The position numbers were made by a program, and so were the translations under genes. The notes under the pieces were generated by a model. That model did not search any database. It was not told the origin of the DNA and worked only from the letters and a program-made list of their open reading frames with translations. A stretch of 64,000 nt of DNA, taken from Candidatus Eremiobacteraceae bacterium (GTDB lineage: Bacteria > Vulcanimicrobiota > Vulcanimicrobiia > Eremiobacterales > Eremiobacteraceae). Location: positions 1-64,000 of the forward strand of contig DATFYX010000072.1 of the NCBI GenBank assembly GCA_035314825.1, read 5' to 3'. This document shows, piece after piece, positions 36,985 to 46,000 of the stretch. How positions within the stretch are numbered: position 1 is the stretch's first letter; every line of letters starts with the position of its first letter.

Positions 36985-39672
36985 AAGAGATTCGCCTACC
37001 TCGCGGTAAGCGCGTTCGTCGCCGCTTCTGTTCTGTGCGTCCGGCCGGCGTTTGCGACGCCGTTCAACGACGTACCGGCGAACAGCTGGGCGGCGGACTA
37101 CATCCAGACGCTCGCTGCAGACGGCATTCTTGCCGGCTATCCGAACGGAAAATTCCTCGGCAACCGGCCGATGACGCGCAACGAGGTCGCGGTCGCTCTC
37201 GCGCGCGCCATCGCCAAAGTGGAAGCCGAAGGCGGCGCCAGCAAGGCCGACCTGCAAAAACTCGCCAGATTGATGGACGCATATAAGGACGAGCTCGACG
37301 GCATGGGCGTCCGCGTCACGCAGATCGAGGACAGGCTCGCGGCGCTCGACAAAGCGACGAAGTTCGCACAAGGCTTCACCGTGCACGGCACGCTGTGGTC
37401 CGGCTACTCGCAGCGCGAGCAGATCCAAAACCCGACCGTGCTCACCGGTGCGCCGTCATGCGCGACCACCAACCCGCTGCCGGCCAACGCCTGCTTGGCG
37501 CGCTCCGATTCGGTCTTCAACTTCACCGACCAATTCATCGAAAACGACCAGAGCAACGACCCGTACTACGGACGCGTCGGCCCCGGCATCCTGCTGCCGC
37601 GCGCGCAATGGGAGTTCACGCCCTCGTATGCGGTCAACCAGAACCTGATCATCTCGCTGCCCATCAACATCGTCGACTACTACTCGGGCGGCTACCGGCA
37701 ACAGCAGACCGGCGTCGGCATCAACCCGACGCTCGAGGTCAACGTGCCGAACATGAACGGCGTCACGGGTCTGAACATCCGCGTCGGGCAGTTGCAGAAC
37801 ATCAAAGGCTCGCTCACCGGCTTGACCTACAGCCCGGCCGACAATTTCCACATCAACTACACCGACCCGTTCCGTCCGTATCCCAACGGCGTTGACGTGA
37901 CGGCGACGATCGAGAAATACCTGGACGTACAGGCGTACGGCACGCGCTTGGACCCGGTCGGGGTGTTGAGCGGCGCGCCGACGTTCCCGCCGAACACGGG
38001 CTGGATCCAGTCGAACACGTATCTCGGCCCGTACTACTTCCAGCAGACGACCAACGTCTACGGCTCGGCGCCGACGACCGATACGTTCACCTCGGGCACC
38101 GGCACGCTGACGTCCGTCACGCTGAGCGCGCTCGCGCAGCCGGGCACGGTCTTCGTGTCGTACTACCTCGGCCCGCCAGCGTGCTTCACCGGCTGCTTCT
38201 TCACGGCTGCTAATCAGCCGAACGAGCCCAGCTTCAACTTCGTGCAGACCCCCAACATGGTCGTGTTCACGTCGCCGAGCCCCATCCCGGCCGGCGTGAC
38301 CGTCTCGATCACGTATCAATCGTACAGCGTGTCCAACAACACGTTCCCGCAGCGCTACGACGTCGGCGGCCGCGCGGTGTACCGCATCCCCGGCATCCCC
38401 AGCGCGCAGATCGGCTTCTCGTTGAACCGCCTGTTCGATCTCAACGGCGGCAACAGCGCGTCCGGCAACACGGTCTACCTGCAATCCGCGTCGGTGCCGA
38501 ACACCATCGTCAGCGACACGGTCTTCGGGTTCGACTTCGTGATGCCGCTGGCACGCGAGTGGGGCAGCGGCCAGTGGGGCGTCGTCACGCCGGCCTTGTA
38601 CGGCGAAGTCGCGACCAGCAAGTATACGCCTGACTTCCAGCGCATTCCGGCGCAAAGCGATACCGCAGGCGTCATCGGGCTGAAGTTCAAGTTCCTGGGC
38701 GGCGACCAGACGCTGTCGTATCAGAGCGTCGGCCCGTACTACATCGACGGCGCGTCCTTCATGTGGGCAGGCCAGTCGCCGGCGCTGTTCTCGTTCTGGA
38801 ACATGCCGCAGCTGCCGACCGGCTTCGGAATCGGCAACACGCTGGGTATCAACCAGCAAGTCGACGCCGTCGCTCTGGCCAACGGCTATGCGGGTCCGCT
38901 GCTGGCGAACACCGGGCAGTTCCCGGGCGGGACGTTTGACTTCCCGCTGTTCAACCAGTTCAAGGCGCAAGGCCCGTACTTCTACAGCACGTTCGCGCCG
39001 AACACGCGCGGACCGTCAGTGCAGCTCAACTTCCCGATCCGTATCGGCGGCGTGAATCTGAAGATCCGCCTCGGCGGCCAACAGCTGCAAGAGATCCGTC
39101 CGAACTCGCTGTCGGCGGCGATCTTCGGCCCGCAGTACGTCACCGGCGTCGGTGGCAAGTACCAGACCTACGGCGGCGGCTTCACGCTCGGCCTGCCGAT
39201 CTGGGATCGCACGGCGACGTTGAACTTCGATGCTCTGTACGAGCGCATCCAGCGGCTCGACCAGACGCCGTTCGTCTACGCCGCCGACCCGCTGCTCGGC
39301 GTGCCCGGCGCGTACAACGCGCTTGGCAGCACCGAGTTGACGGGCACCGGCCAGATCGTGTACTTCTATCCGAACTACCAGAACGTGCGCCACTTGGCGG
39401 GCAGCGGCTCGCTGGCGTTGCCCATCACGGCCGCCCTCACGGCGAACGTGACCTACGTCAACCAGGCGTGGGGCGGTGAGGCGCTCAACACGCTGAACCA
39501 GAGCATCAGCCAGACGAAGACTGCCCTCAACGCGGGCGTCCTCTACAACATACCGAACACCAACTCGTCGATCAACTTCTTCTTCACGAACTACCAATGG
39601 AAAGACAACCAGCTGCCGACCTACAACTGGACCCAGAATCGGCAGAACATCTACTTCACGGTCAAGTTCTAG
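36982..39672 (+). CDS. SLH-domain outer-membrane porin
   Basis: The 896-aa protein starts at TTG 36982 after a strong ribosome-binding site. A signal peptide (1-26, ending AFA) is followed by one S-layer homology domain (27-80; FNDVPANSWAADYIQTLAADGILAGYPNGKF), a coiled coil (about 88-128), and a large beta-barrel to the C-terminal Phe (YFTVKF). This is the layout of cyanobacterial and Deinococcus SLH porins and OmpM of Negativicutes: SLH grips peptidoglycan-linked polymer and the barrel sits in the outer membrane, tethering the two. It is probably a very abundant protein, given the strong leader and its own terminator. Pore selectivity is unknown. Confidence 0.9.
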   Translation: MKRFAYLAVSAFVAASVLCVRPAFATPFNDVPANSWAADYIQTLAADGILAGYPNGKFLGNRPMTRNEVAVALARAIAKVEAEGGASKADLQKLARLMDAYKDELDGMGVRVTQIEDRLAALDKATKFAQGFTVHGTLWSGYSQREQIQNPTVLTGAPSCATTNPLPANACLARSDSVFNFTDQFIENDQSNDPYYGRVGPGILLPRAQWEFTPSYAVNQNLIISLPINIVDYYSGGYRQQQTGVGINPTLEVNVPNMNGVTGLNIRVGQLQNIKGSLTGLTYSPADNFHINYTDPFRPYPNGVDVTATIEKYLDVQAYGTRLDPVGVLSGAPTFPPNTGWIQSNTYLGPYYFQQTTNVYGSAPTTDTFTSGTGTLTSVTLSALAQPGTVFVSYYLGPPACFTGCFFTAANQPNEPSFNFVQTPNMVVFTSPSPIPAGVTVSITYQSYSVSNNTFPQRYDVGGRAVYRIPGIPSAQIGFSLNRLFDLNGGNSASGNTVYLQSASVPNTIVSDTVFGFDFVMPLAREWGSGQWGVVTPALYGEVATSKYTPDFQRIPAQSDTAGVIGLKFKFLGGDQTLSYQSVGPYYIDGASFMWAGQSPALFSFWNMPQLPTGFGIGNTLGINQQVDAVALANGYAGPLLANTGQFPGGTFDFPLFNQFKAQGPYFYSTFAPNTRGPSVQLNFPIRIGGVNLKIRLGGQQLQEIRPNSLSAAIFGPQYVTGVGGKYQTYGGGFTLGLPIWDRTATLNFDALYERIQRLDQTPFVYAADPLLGVPGAYNALGSTELTGTGQIVYFYPNYQNVRHLAGSGSLALPITAALTANVTYVNQAWGGEALNTLNQSISQTKTALNAGVLYNIPNTNSSINFFFTNYQWKDNQLPTYNWTQNRQNIYFTVKF

Positions 39673-39682
39673 CGTGATGTAG

Positions 39683-39704
39683 TCCCGCGATCTCGATCGC
39701 GGGA
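39683..39704. repeat. 9-bp hairpin after the porin
   Basis: TCCCGCGAT-CTCG-ATCGCGGGA is a perfect 9-bp stem with a 4-nt loop, 11 nt after the porin stop. It lacks a T-run. With the second hairpin just downstream it probably protects the 3' end or helps stop transcription. Confidence 0.65.
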
Positions 39705-39718
39705 AAGCGACAGCGAAA

Positions 39719-39751
39719 GGGGGTCAGGCAATGCCTGGCCCCCAATCTTTT
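39719..39751 (+). terminator. Rho-independent terminator of the porin gene
   Basis: GGGGGTCAGG pairs with CCTGGCCCCC (10 bp with one G-U) around a 5-nt loop, followed by AATCTTTT. It lies 46 nt after the porin stop. The loop contains the first ATG of the following TPR gene. Confidence 0.75.
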
Positions 39752-40525
39752 CGGGTGCGCAAAGAATTGATCGGCGCGGGAATCGTCGCGCTGGCGTTGC
39801 TCGCGGCGGTCGCATGGCGTCCGCTGGCGGCGTGGTGGTGCGACGACCTCGGCAACCTGGCGCTGGCCAAAGGCGATGCCGCGGCGGCGGCCTCATGGTT
39901 CGGCCGCGGGCTGGCGCTCACGCCGCACTCCCGACTGTTGCTCGAAGACCGCGGCCGCGCGCTGCTCGACAGCGATCCGGCTGCGGCGCTGCGCGACTTC
40001 GAAGCCTCGGCCTGCGGCGCGGCCTGCGTCGCGGAGATGGGCGATGCGCAAGCGCGCCTCGGCAATGCGGACGCCGCCGTGGCAGACTATCTGCAGGCGG
40101 ACGCGGCAGTGCGCTTGGCTGCGATGGAGGATCGCATCGCGGCGACGGGCCGCTACGACGAGGCGATCGCGCTTGAAACGGCGCTCGTGCAACGTCTGGG
40201 CGGCGATCTGCTGCTGCGCGCCGACTTGGCGGCGGCCTATGCGAAGATCGGCAGGCTCGCCGCCGCCGCGAGTTACGCGAAGCCGCAGGCCGCGGACGGA
40301 TATCGTCGTCGCGCCATCGCCTCGTTCAGGCGAGCGACCGAGATCGCGCCGTTCAACGAGGGCTACTTGCTCTCGTACGCATCCGCGCAAAAGGATTGGG
40401 GCGACAAGAACGCCGCGCGTGAGGCCTACGCACGCGTCCTCTCGCTGCATCCGCATCAAGCCGACGCAGAGCAGGCGCTGGCCGAGCTTGGCGCCTCACC
40501 GTCGGCGACCCCCCGCGTGCGCTGA
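39731..40525 (+). CDS. Membrane-anchored TPR-repeat protein
   Basis: The 264-aa product (from ATG 39731) has one N-terminal membrane segment (about residues 13-33) and then TPR-like helical pairs: LALAKGDAAAAASWFGRGLAL, DPAAALRDFEASAC, NADAAVADYLQADAAV, GRYDEAIALETALVQ, and a last pair ending LSLHPHQADAEQALAEL. It is probably an anchored scaffold; no enzyme motif is seen. The start is uncertain, since the ATG lies in the loop of a terminator hairpin. GTG 39755 or TTG 39767, both just before the membrane segment, would lie outside it. It overlaps the next gene by 1 nt (TGATG). Confidence 0.72.
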   Translation: MPGPQSFRVRKELIGAGIVALALLAAVAWRPLAAWWCDDLGNLALAKGDAAAAASWFGRGLALTPHSRLLLEDRGRALLDSDPAAALRDFEASACGAACVAEMGDAQARLGNADAAVADYLQADAAVRLAAMEDRIAATGRYDEAIALETALVQRLGGDLLLRADLAAAYAKIGRLAAAASYAKPQAADGYRRRAIASFRRATEIAPFNEGYLLSYASAQKDWGDKNAAREAYARVLSLHPHQADAEQALAELGASPSATPRVR

Positions 40526-41580
40526 TGCGTGTCGCGATCGAGACCCAGTTCGCGCGCGGCACTGCGACGGGTCTGGGCGTGTACGCGAGCTCGCTCGCGG
40601 CGGCGCTGCGCGCGCGCTCCGACGTCGAGGTCGTCGAGCTGCGCGACGACAGCTTCGACTTGTGGCGTTTCGACCGCCGCGCGTACTGGGATCAGCTGCG
40701 CGTGAGGCGCCTCGCGAGGGAGGCGCATGCCGACGTGATCCATTTCACCGGCGGCACGCTGCCGTGGCGCCCGCCGCATCCGTGCGTGTTGACGCTTCAC
40801 GATCTGACCTGGCTGCGCGCCGCGAACCGCGGCCGCGCCTACGTGCGCTGGTATTTCGGTTCGTTGCAGCCTCGTTTGGCGCGCGCGGCCGACGCGATCG
40901 TCGTGGACACGCATGCCGCGCGCACTGACGTCGCCGACGGCTTGGGAATATCGCCGGATTTCATCACGGTGGCGGGCGCAGGCGTCGACCAGCGTTACTT
41001 CACGCTTGCGCGTAAGCCCGCGCAGCCGCCCTTCGTGCTGACCGTCGGCACCGTCGAGGAGCGCAAGGATCTAATCACCGCAGTGCGGGCCATCGCACCC
41101 ATGGACCGTATCCGACTGGTCTGCGCCGGTCCCTTCACGCCGTACGCAGACGAGGTCCGAAGGGAAGCGGCGCGCCTCGGGGCCGGCGATCGTGTCGAAT
41201 TGCTCGGGTTTGTGCATGACGACCGGCTGCTCGACCTGTACTCGCGTGCGGCCGCGTTCATCTTTCCTTCGCGCTACGAGGGGTTCGGCTTACCGCCGCT
41301 GCAGGCGCTGGCCGCGGGTTTGCCCGTCGTGTCGTCCGACATCCCAGTGCTGCGCGAAGTACTTGACGATGGGACCGTCTATTGTCCGCCTGGCGATGCT
41401 CGCGCGTTCTCGGATGCGCTTGCGCACGTGCTGAGCGGAGGAAGCGCGCTCGACGAGCGCGTCGCACGCGGCCGCGACCGCGCGCGCACATTCAGCTGGC
41501 CGGCAGTGGCGCAGACGATGGTATCGGTGTACGCGCGCCTGACGTCCGTCGCCGAGCCGGGTAGGGCGCGATCGCGCTAG
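40525..41580 (+). CDS. GT4-family glycosyltransferase
   Basis: The 351-aa product is a GT-B glycosyltransferase of family GT1/GT4. It begins MRVAIETQFARGTATGLGVY with the glycine-rich acceptor loop, has LHDLTWLRAANRG, the hinge VLTVGTVEERKDL, the ELLGFVHDDRLLDLYSRAAAFIFPS segment and the donor motif SRYEGFGLPPLQALAAGLPVVSSDIPVLREV with the E-x7-E pattern. Such enzymes often act on polysaccharide or glycolipid. It is cotranscribed with the TPR gene. Its stop TAG shares CTAG with the stop of the opposing gene. Confidence 0.9.
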   Translation: MRVAIETQFARGTATGLGVYASSLAAALRARSDVEVVELRDDSFDLWRFDRRAYWDQLRVRRLAREAHADVIHFTGGTLPWRPPHPCVLTLHDLTWLRAANRGRAYVRWYFGSLQPRLARAADAIVVDTHAARTDVADGLGISPDFITVAGAGVDQRYFTLARKPAQPPFVLTVGTVEERKDLITAVRAIAPMDRIRLVCAGPFTPYADEVRREAARLGAGDRVELLGFVHDDRLLDLYSRAAAFIFPSRYEGFGLPPLQALAAGLPVVSSDIPVLREVLDDGTVYCPPGDARAFSDALAHVLSGGSALDERVARGRDRARTFSWPAVAQTMVSVYARLTSVAEPGRARSR

Positions 41581-42386
41581 AGGGTCGCGCTGAGCAGCGC
41601 CTGGACTTTGTAGCGCCACAGCAGATTCTGGCTGTTGGCGCCCAGGCCCCAGATGTCGAAAGCCGACACCGAGAATCTGCGCCCGATCCTGCCGACAACG
41701 CTCGGCCCCAGGGCCGATACGTACACGCCGCCCAGCGCGAGGTTGACGCGAGCCTCGTAGAACAGCGAGAGCGATCCGCTGGTCTTGCTCTCGACGTACG
41801 GCTGCGCCTTGAGGTCGTAGTAGCTCGACCACGATGAGCCGGGCGGCACGCTGATGCTCTGCACGAACGTGTTCTGCAGCAGCACGCCGCCGCGCTCGGA
41901 GTACAGCCGGAAATCGTAGTGCGGCCGAAGCTGCGTGTCGTTGCTCTTGACGTCGTTGGTCACGGTCGGCAGTTCTATTTCGGCCGAGAGCGTGTGATCC
42001 GAACGCCTTCCCACCCGCGGGAAGGCATACACGATGCTCACGTTCCCGAGACCGGATTTCGGCGCAAGGCCCGATTGGTAGCTGGTCACGAGCGGGACGT
42101 TGACGCTCAGCTGCTGGCCCCCACTCAGCTTCGTGCCTAACGTGATGCGGTATTGCGCGCGCGCTTTGCCCCCGGCCATCGCCTGGAAATAGTAGCGCGG
42201 CCGCACCGAAGCCCCCAAGGTGAACAAGAAGCTGCCCGGCGCATCGTCCGCATCGCCCGACGCAGGCGTCGACGCAGGAACCGGCGTCGACGCAGGGGCC
42301 GAAGCGGCATCGTCGGCGACGGCAACAACGGGCGCCCCGAGCGCTGCCAGCGCCGCGGCGAACAGGACAATCGCGCGCATACGCAT
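41577..42386 (-). CDS. Exported beta-rich protein of unknown function
   Basis: The 269-aa product has a signal peptide (about 1-25, ending AVADD) and a Pro/Ala/Ser linker (26-48). About ten alternating beta-strands follow, with aromatic and glycine pairs (GASVRPRYYFQAMAGG, QYRITLGTKLSGG, HYDFRLYSERGGV, FYEARVNLALGGVY). The pattern resembles a small outer-membrane barrel or transporter-like porin, though the chain ends in Leu, not Phe. I do not recognise a family. It is the third gene of a leftward block after recQ and the 578-aa exported protein, with a hairpin in between, and converges with the glycosyltransferase. Confidence 0.7.
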   Translation of the reverse strand: MRMRAIVLFAAALAALGAPVVAVADDAASAPASTPVPASTPASGDADDAPGSFLFTLGASVRPRYYFQAMAGGKARAQYRITLGTKLSGGQQLSVNVPLVTSYQSGLAPKSGLGNVSIVYAFPRVGRRSDHTLSAEIELPTVTNDVKSNDTQLRPHYDFRLYSERGGVLLQNTFVQSISVPPGSSWSSYYDLKAQPYVESKTSGSLSLFYEARVNLALGGVYVSALGPSVVGRIGRRFSVSAFDIWGLGANSQNLLWRYKVQALLSATL

Positions 42387-42403
42387 TCCGGTCCGCTACT
42401 TAC

Positions 42404-42437
42404 GAGCGAGCCACGCCGATTCCCGGCGAGCTCGCTC
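42404..42437. repeat. Two-tier hairpin between exported-protein genes
   Basis: GAGCGAGC pairs with GCTCGCTC as an outer 8-bp stem; CGCCG pairs with CGGCG inside it around ATTCC. It lies between the ends of two leftward genes (42387-42481). Without a T-run it is at best a weak terminator, and it may separate expression of the two genes. Confidence 0.6.
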
Positions 42438-42481
42438 TAGGGTCGAAGCGGGCAGCTCGACGCAGCGCCGCCGGCGGCTCC

Positions 42482-44218
42482 TTAGTGGACCGCCGCGGAG
42501 AGATTCCAGCCCGCACCGGCCGGCGGATCGGACGCGAACAGCAGATTGACCGGATATGACGACCCGCCTTCGGGCATCGTGACGACGCTGACGTGCACGA
42601 AGCCTCGCGCCGGCACCGTGAACCGGCGCACGAGCGCGGGTTTCATCGCGTCGACCGGATGCAGCTGCACGACGTCATCGTCGATGAGCAGCGTGCCCGT
42701 CGCTCGGCCGCCGCGCGGTTCGAACCACAGCCCGACATCAGCGGGGCGATCGGTGGGGTTCAGCAGGTTGACGTCCGCGCTCTGTTTGACGCCGTAGTCG
42801 CCGCCGAGCACGTCGCCTTCGACGAGATTCGGCAGCGGCAGCTTGCCGATCGCCAGCGTCGTGGGCGCGTCACCGACCGTGTACGACTCGTCGTAGAAGA
42901 ACTCCGGGATCTGGTAGATGCCGCGCGCGTGCTTGATCGCGCTCGAGAGCAGCGTATCGGAGATAGGCTCGATCGGCGACGCGTCGGCGGCTTGGACGAC
43001 CACGGCCACGCGCAATCCTGGCCCGGTGATGACGCGCATCTGCATGATGCCGGCCACCAGGTTGCCCGCGGGCAGCTGCTGGTCCACGACGTTGATCGTC
43101 GCGCGCGGCGGCACCTCGAAGACCTCGCCCTCGCCCGCGGCCTCGCGCTGCAAGAAACGCATCGTCGAACCGTGGCCGACGCCGAGGATGTCCGTGTACG
43201 GACCGCCGATGCCCGCGATCATCTCCAGCAGGCTCGCGTCGGCGCCGGTGTTCTCCACCTTGACGAGCACGCGCCGCAATGGCGCGCCCGGCGGCGCGTA
43301 GTGGTAATAGAGCAGGCGCGCCGGCTTGTCGAAGGTGACGTCGCTGTAGAACAGCGTGCCGTCTTCGGTGATCGTCTCCGGATAATCCGAGACGAGGAGC
43401 AAGCGCGGAGCGAGCTGAGGCTGTGCGAGATTGGTCAGACGCACGGCCACGACGGTGTGGTAAGAGAAGTAGTTGTCGCCGCTCACGTCGATCGGCACGT
43501 GCACGATTCCGGTGTCATCGGGCTCCAGCTCGCGTGAGTCCTCGACCGCACCCGACGTGATGTGCGCGCCCGGTTGCGCATAGGTCACTTGGGTGGCCGC
43601 CTGCGCCGCCATGTCGGCGACGAACTGCGACGATGCCGGGTGCCCGGTGATGTTGATCGAGGTGAACGCGTCGGATCTGCCGGCCGAGATCTGCACCGCC
43701 ACCTCGAGCGTCGCGGTCGTGCCGCCTTGGCTGGTCACCGTCACTTTCGTCGCGCCCGGATGCAACCCCCAAAGGTCGATGGTGCGCGCGACCGGGTTGA
43801 AGATCGCGCGCACGACGTTGTCGTCGAAGCCCGACAGCATGACGATGCCGCTCGGCGGCGAGAGCAGCCGGGCGGATGCGCTGTGGCCGAGCAGCACGCG
43901 CACGCTTGCGGGATTCACGCTGACGGGCGGCGGCGGGGGCGGCTGCGTCGACATGTACGTGCCCTGCGGCAACGGACTGCAGTCGACTGCGCCCGTTGCG
44001 CAGGGGCTGGGCGGATAGATGGGTTGCGGCCCGGCATTCGTCGCGCTGCCGGCAGGCGTGGGCGTCCCTATGACGCTGGAGCCGGGCTGTGGTGTCGGGG
44101 GCAGCGTCTGATCGCCGCGGGCACCACCCGGGCCGAGCGCGGCCACGGCCATCGCAAGCGCGAACGCGCCGCCGATAACGGCGGCGCGGAACGTCTGCGC
44201 GTGCGGCGCGCGGGTCAC
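42482..44218 (-). CDS. Large exported protein of unknown function
   Basis: The 578-aa product starts with GTG directly after the recQ stop (TAA then GTG). It has a signal peptide (about 1-35), a Pro/Thr/Gly-rich linker (36-97) and an Ig-like/BON-type segment (VSVNPASVRVLLGHSASARL to ATKVTVTSQGGTTATLEV, about 98-175) resembling the N-terminal domain of pilus-secretin proteins. A beta-rich body of about 390 aa follows. No catalytic motif is evident. It may be a periplasmic or surface protein. Translational coupling to recQ is curious, since no functional tie is obvious. Confidence 0.75.
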   Translation of the reverse strand: MTRAPHAQTFRAAVIGGAFALAMAVAALGPGGARGDQTLPPTPQPGSSVIGTPTPAGSATNAGPQPIYPPSPCATGAVDCSPLPQGTYMSTQPPPPPPVSVNPASVRVLLGHSASARLLSPPSGIVMLSGFDDNVVRAIFNPVARTIDLWGLHPGATKVTVTSQGGTTATLEVAVQISAGRSDAFTSINITGHPASSQFVADMAAQAATQVTYAQPGAHITSGAVEDSRELEPDDTGIVHVPIDVSGDNYFSYHTVVAVRLTNLAQPQLAPRLLLVSDYPETITEDGTLFYSDVTFDKPARLLYYHYAPPGAPLRRVLVKVENTGADASLLEMIAGIGGPYTDILGVGHGSTMRFLQREAAGEGEVFEVPPRATINVVDQQLPAGNLVAGIMQMRVITGPGLRVAVVVQAADASPIEPISDTLLSSAIKHARGIYQIPEFFYDESYTVGDAPTTLAIGKLPLPNLVEGDVLGGDYGVKQSADVNLLNPTDRPADVGLWFEPRGGRATGTLLIDDDVVQLHPVDAMKPALVRRFTVPARGFVHVSVVTMPEGGSSYPVNLLFASDPPAGAGWNLSAAVH

Positions 44219-45874
44219 TTACGCGATTTGCTGGCGGGCCACCGCCGTGGCGAGCAGCGTCTTGTATCCGTGCGCCGGGAACAGCACCGTCACAAGATCG
44301 CGCTCGGCGCGCTCGACCGTGCCTTCACCGAACTTGGGATGCTGCACGATGTCTCCGATGCGGAATTCGCTGGCCGTGCGCGGCGTGTCGAACAGCTCGA
44401 CGGTGCCGCCTTTGGCGAGCCGCGCGCGGCAATTGTCGCACGCGCCGCAGTTAGGCAGATCGTAGTCCTCCCCGAAATAATTGAGGATGAACTTGCGCCG
44501 GCAGCTGCGCGTCTCGCAGTACTGCAGGATCATCTGCAGCTTGCTCTGGTCGTACGAGCGCTTGGTCTCGTAGCTGGCGAGGTTGAGCGCCAGCCCCTTG
44601 CTCTGCTTGAGCAGCGGTGCCAGCCCGTACGTGGACTTCGTGACGTTCTGGATGAAGCCGCCCTTCTTGAGCAGCGCGAGGATCACTTTGAGCTTGGTCA
44701 GCGGCAGCTGCGAGATCTTGCGCAGGTCCGAGAGCGAAACGCCGTTGTCCTGGCTCTCGAAGTACTGCAGCGTGCCGAAGACCTTCTGCACCTCCTCGAC
44801 GTCCGGATACTTGCCGGTGAGGAAATAGTTCTGCACGCGCGTGTCGCTTTGCCGGTATAGCAGCAGGCAGGTCGACTCCATGCCGTCGCGCCCCGCCCGG
44901 CCTGCCTCTTGCGTGTACGCTTCGACGCTGCCCGGCAGATCGTAGTGGATGACGAAGCGGATGTTGGGCTTATCGATGCCCAACCCGAACGCGTTGGTGG
45001 CCACCACGATCTTGACGTCCTCGTTCATGAAGCGGTCGTGGACGCGCTCGCGCTCGGCTTTTTGCAGTTTGCTGTGATAGACGTCGGCTTCGATGCCGAG
45101 CTCGGTTTTGCAGTACTCGGCGACCGCGTATGTGTTCTTGATCGTCGCGGTGTAGATGATGCCGAGCGCGCCGGCCAGCGGGCCGGTGAACTTGGCCTTG
45201 AGCACGCGCAGCTTGTCTGCTTCTGTGGCCGTACGCGCGACTTCGTACACGAGATTGGGGCGATCGAACCCGCGCACGATCGGCTTGGTGTGCGGTATGC
45301 CAAGCTGCGTGACGATGTCTTCGCGCACGGCGGGCGTGGCCGTCGCGGTGAGCGCGAGCACCGGCGGCTTGCCGAGCGCCGCGATCACCCGCCCTAAGTT
45401 CAGATACGCGGGCCGGAAATCGTGGCCCCACTGCGAGATGCAATGCGCCTCATCCACGACGAAGAGCGGAACGTGCAGGCGCTCGAGCACCTCGACAAAG
45501 CTCTCGTCCTCGAGCCGTTCGGGCGTCACGTAGATCAGCTTGAGGTTGCCTCGCGCGACGCGCTCGAGATGCGAGATCTCCTCTTCGTCGGAGAGCGTGC
45601 TGTTCAGGGCGATGGTGCTGCTGATGCCGGCCTCGGCCAGCATGTCGATCTGGTCCTTCATGAGCGCGATGAGCGGCGACACGACGACCGTCGTACCCGG
45701 CAGCAGCAGCGCCGGCAGCTGATAGCACAGCGATTTGCCCGCGCCGGTCGCCAAAATGGCAAGCGTATCCTTGCCCTCCAGCACGCGCCGGATGACTTCT
45801 TCTTGTCCAGGTTGGAAACGCTCGTAGCCGAAGTGCGTACGGAGCGCTTCGTGCAGGTCGAGATCGACCTTCAT
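44219..45874 (-). CDS. recQ: RecQ-family DNA helicase with C-terminal DUF3553-like domain
   Basis: RecQ unwinds DNA 3' to 5' in recombination and repair. The 551-aa product has Walker A LATGAGKSLCYQLP (K47), the DEAH box VVDEAHCISQWGHDFRPAYL (from 139), ALTATAT, the motif VI region QEAGRAGRDG and the four-Cys zinc site (CETRSCRR, CGACDNC). The RQC winged helix is short and no HRDC domain is present. Residues about 500-548 (GDIVQHPKFGEGTVERAERDLVTVLFPAHGYKTL) match the SH3-like DUF3553 normally found at the C-terminus of UvrD/PcrA helicases. It is first in a leftward operon. Confidence 0.94.
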   Translation of the reverse strand: MKVDLDLHEALRTHFGYERFQPGQEEVIRRVLEGKDTLAILATGAGKSLCYQLPALLLPGTTVVVSPLIALMKDQIDMLAEAGISSTIALNSTLSDEEEISHLERVARGNLKLIYVTPERLEDESFVEVLERLHVPLFVVDEAHCISQWGHDFRPAYLNLGRVIAALGKPPVLALTATATPAVREDIVTQLGIPHTKPIVRGFDRPNLVYEVARTATEADKLRVLKAKFTGPLAGALGIIYTATIKNTYAVAEYCKTELGIEADVYHSKLQKAERERVHDRFMNEDVKIVVATNAFGLGIDKPNIRFVIHYDLPGSVEAYTQEAGRAGRDGMESTCLLLYRQSDTRVQNYFLTGKYPDVEEVQKVFGTLQYFESQDNGVSLSDLRKISQLPLTKLKVILALLKKGGFIQNVTKSTYGLAPLLKQSKGLALNLASYETKRSYDQSKLQMILQYCETRSCRRKFILNYFGEDYDLPNCGACDNCRARLAKGGTVELFDTPRTASEFRIGDIVQHPKFGEGTVERAERDLVTVLFPAHGYKTLLATAVARQQIA

Positions 45875-46000
45875 AAATCTGTGCCTCTGGAGCGGCCGGA
45901 GCGCCGGCCGTCGTCGCCGTGGGTGTCGCCGTGGATGACGAACTCCGGCCTCTTCTATATTGTTCGAGGTCCGGCGTGTCGGCGGATGTGCCGCCGAACC

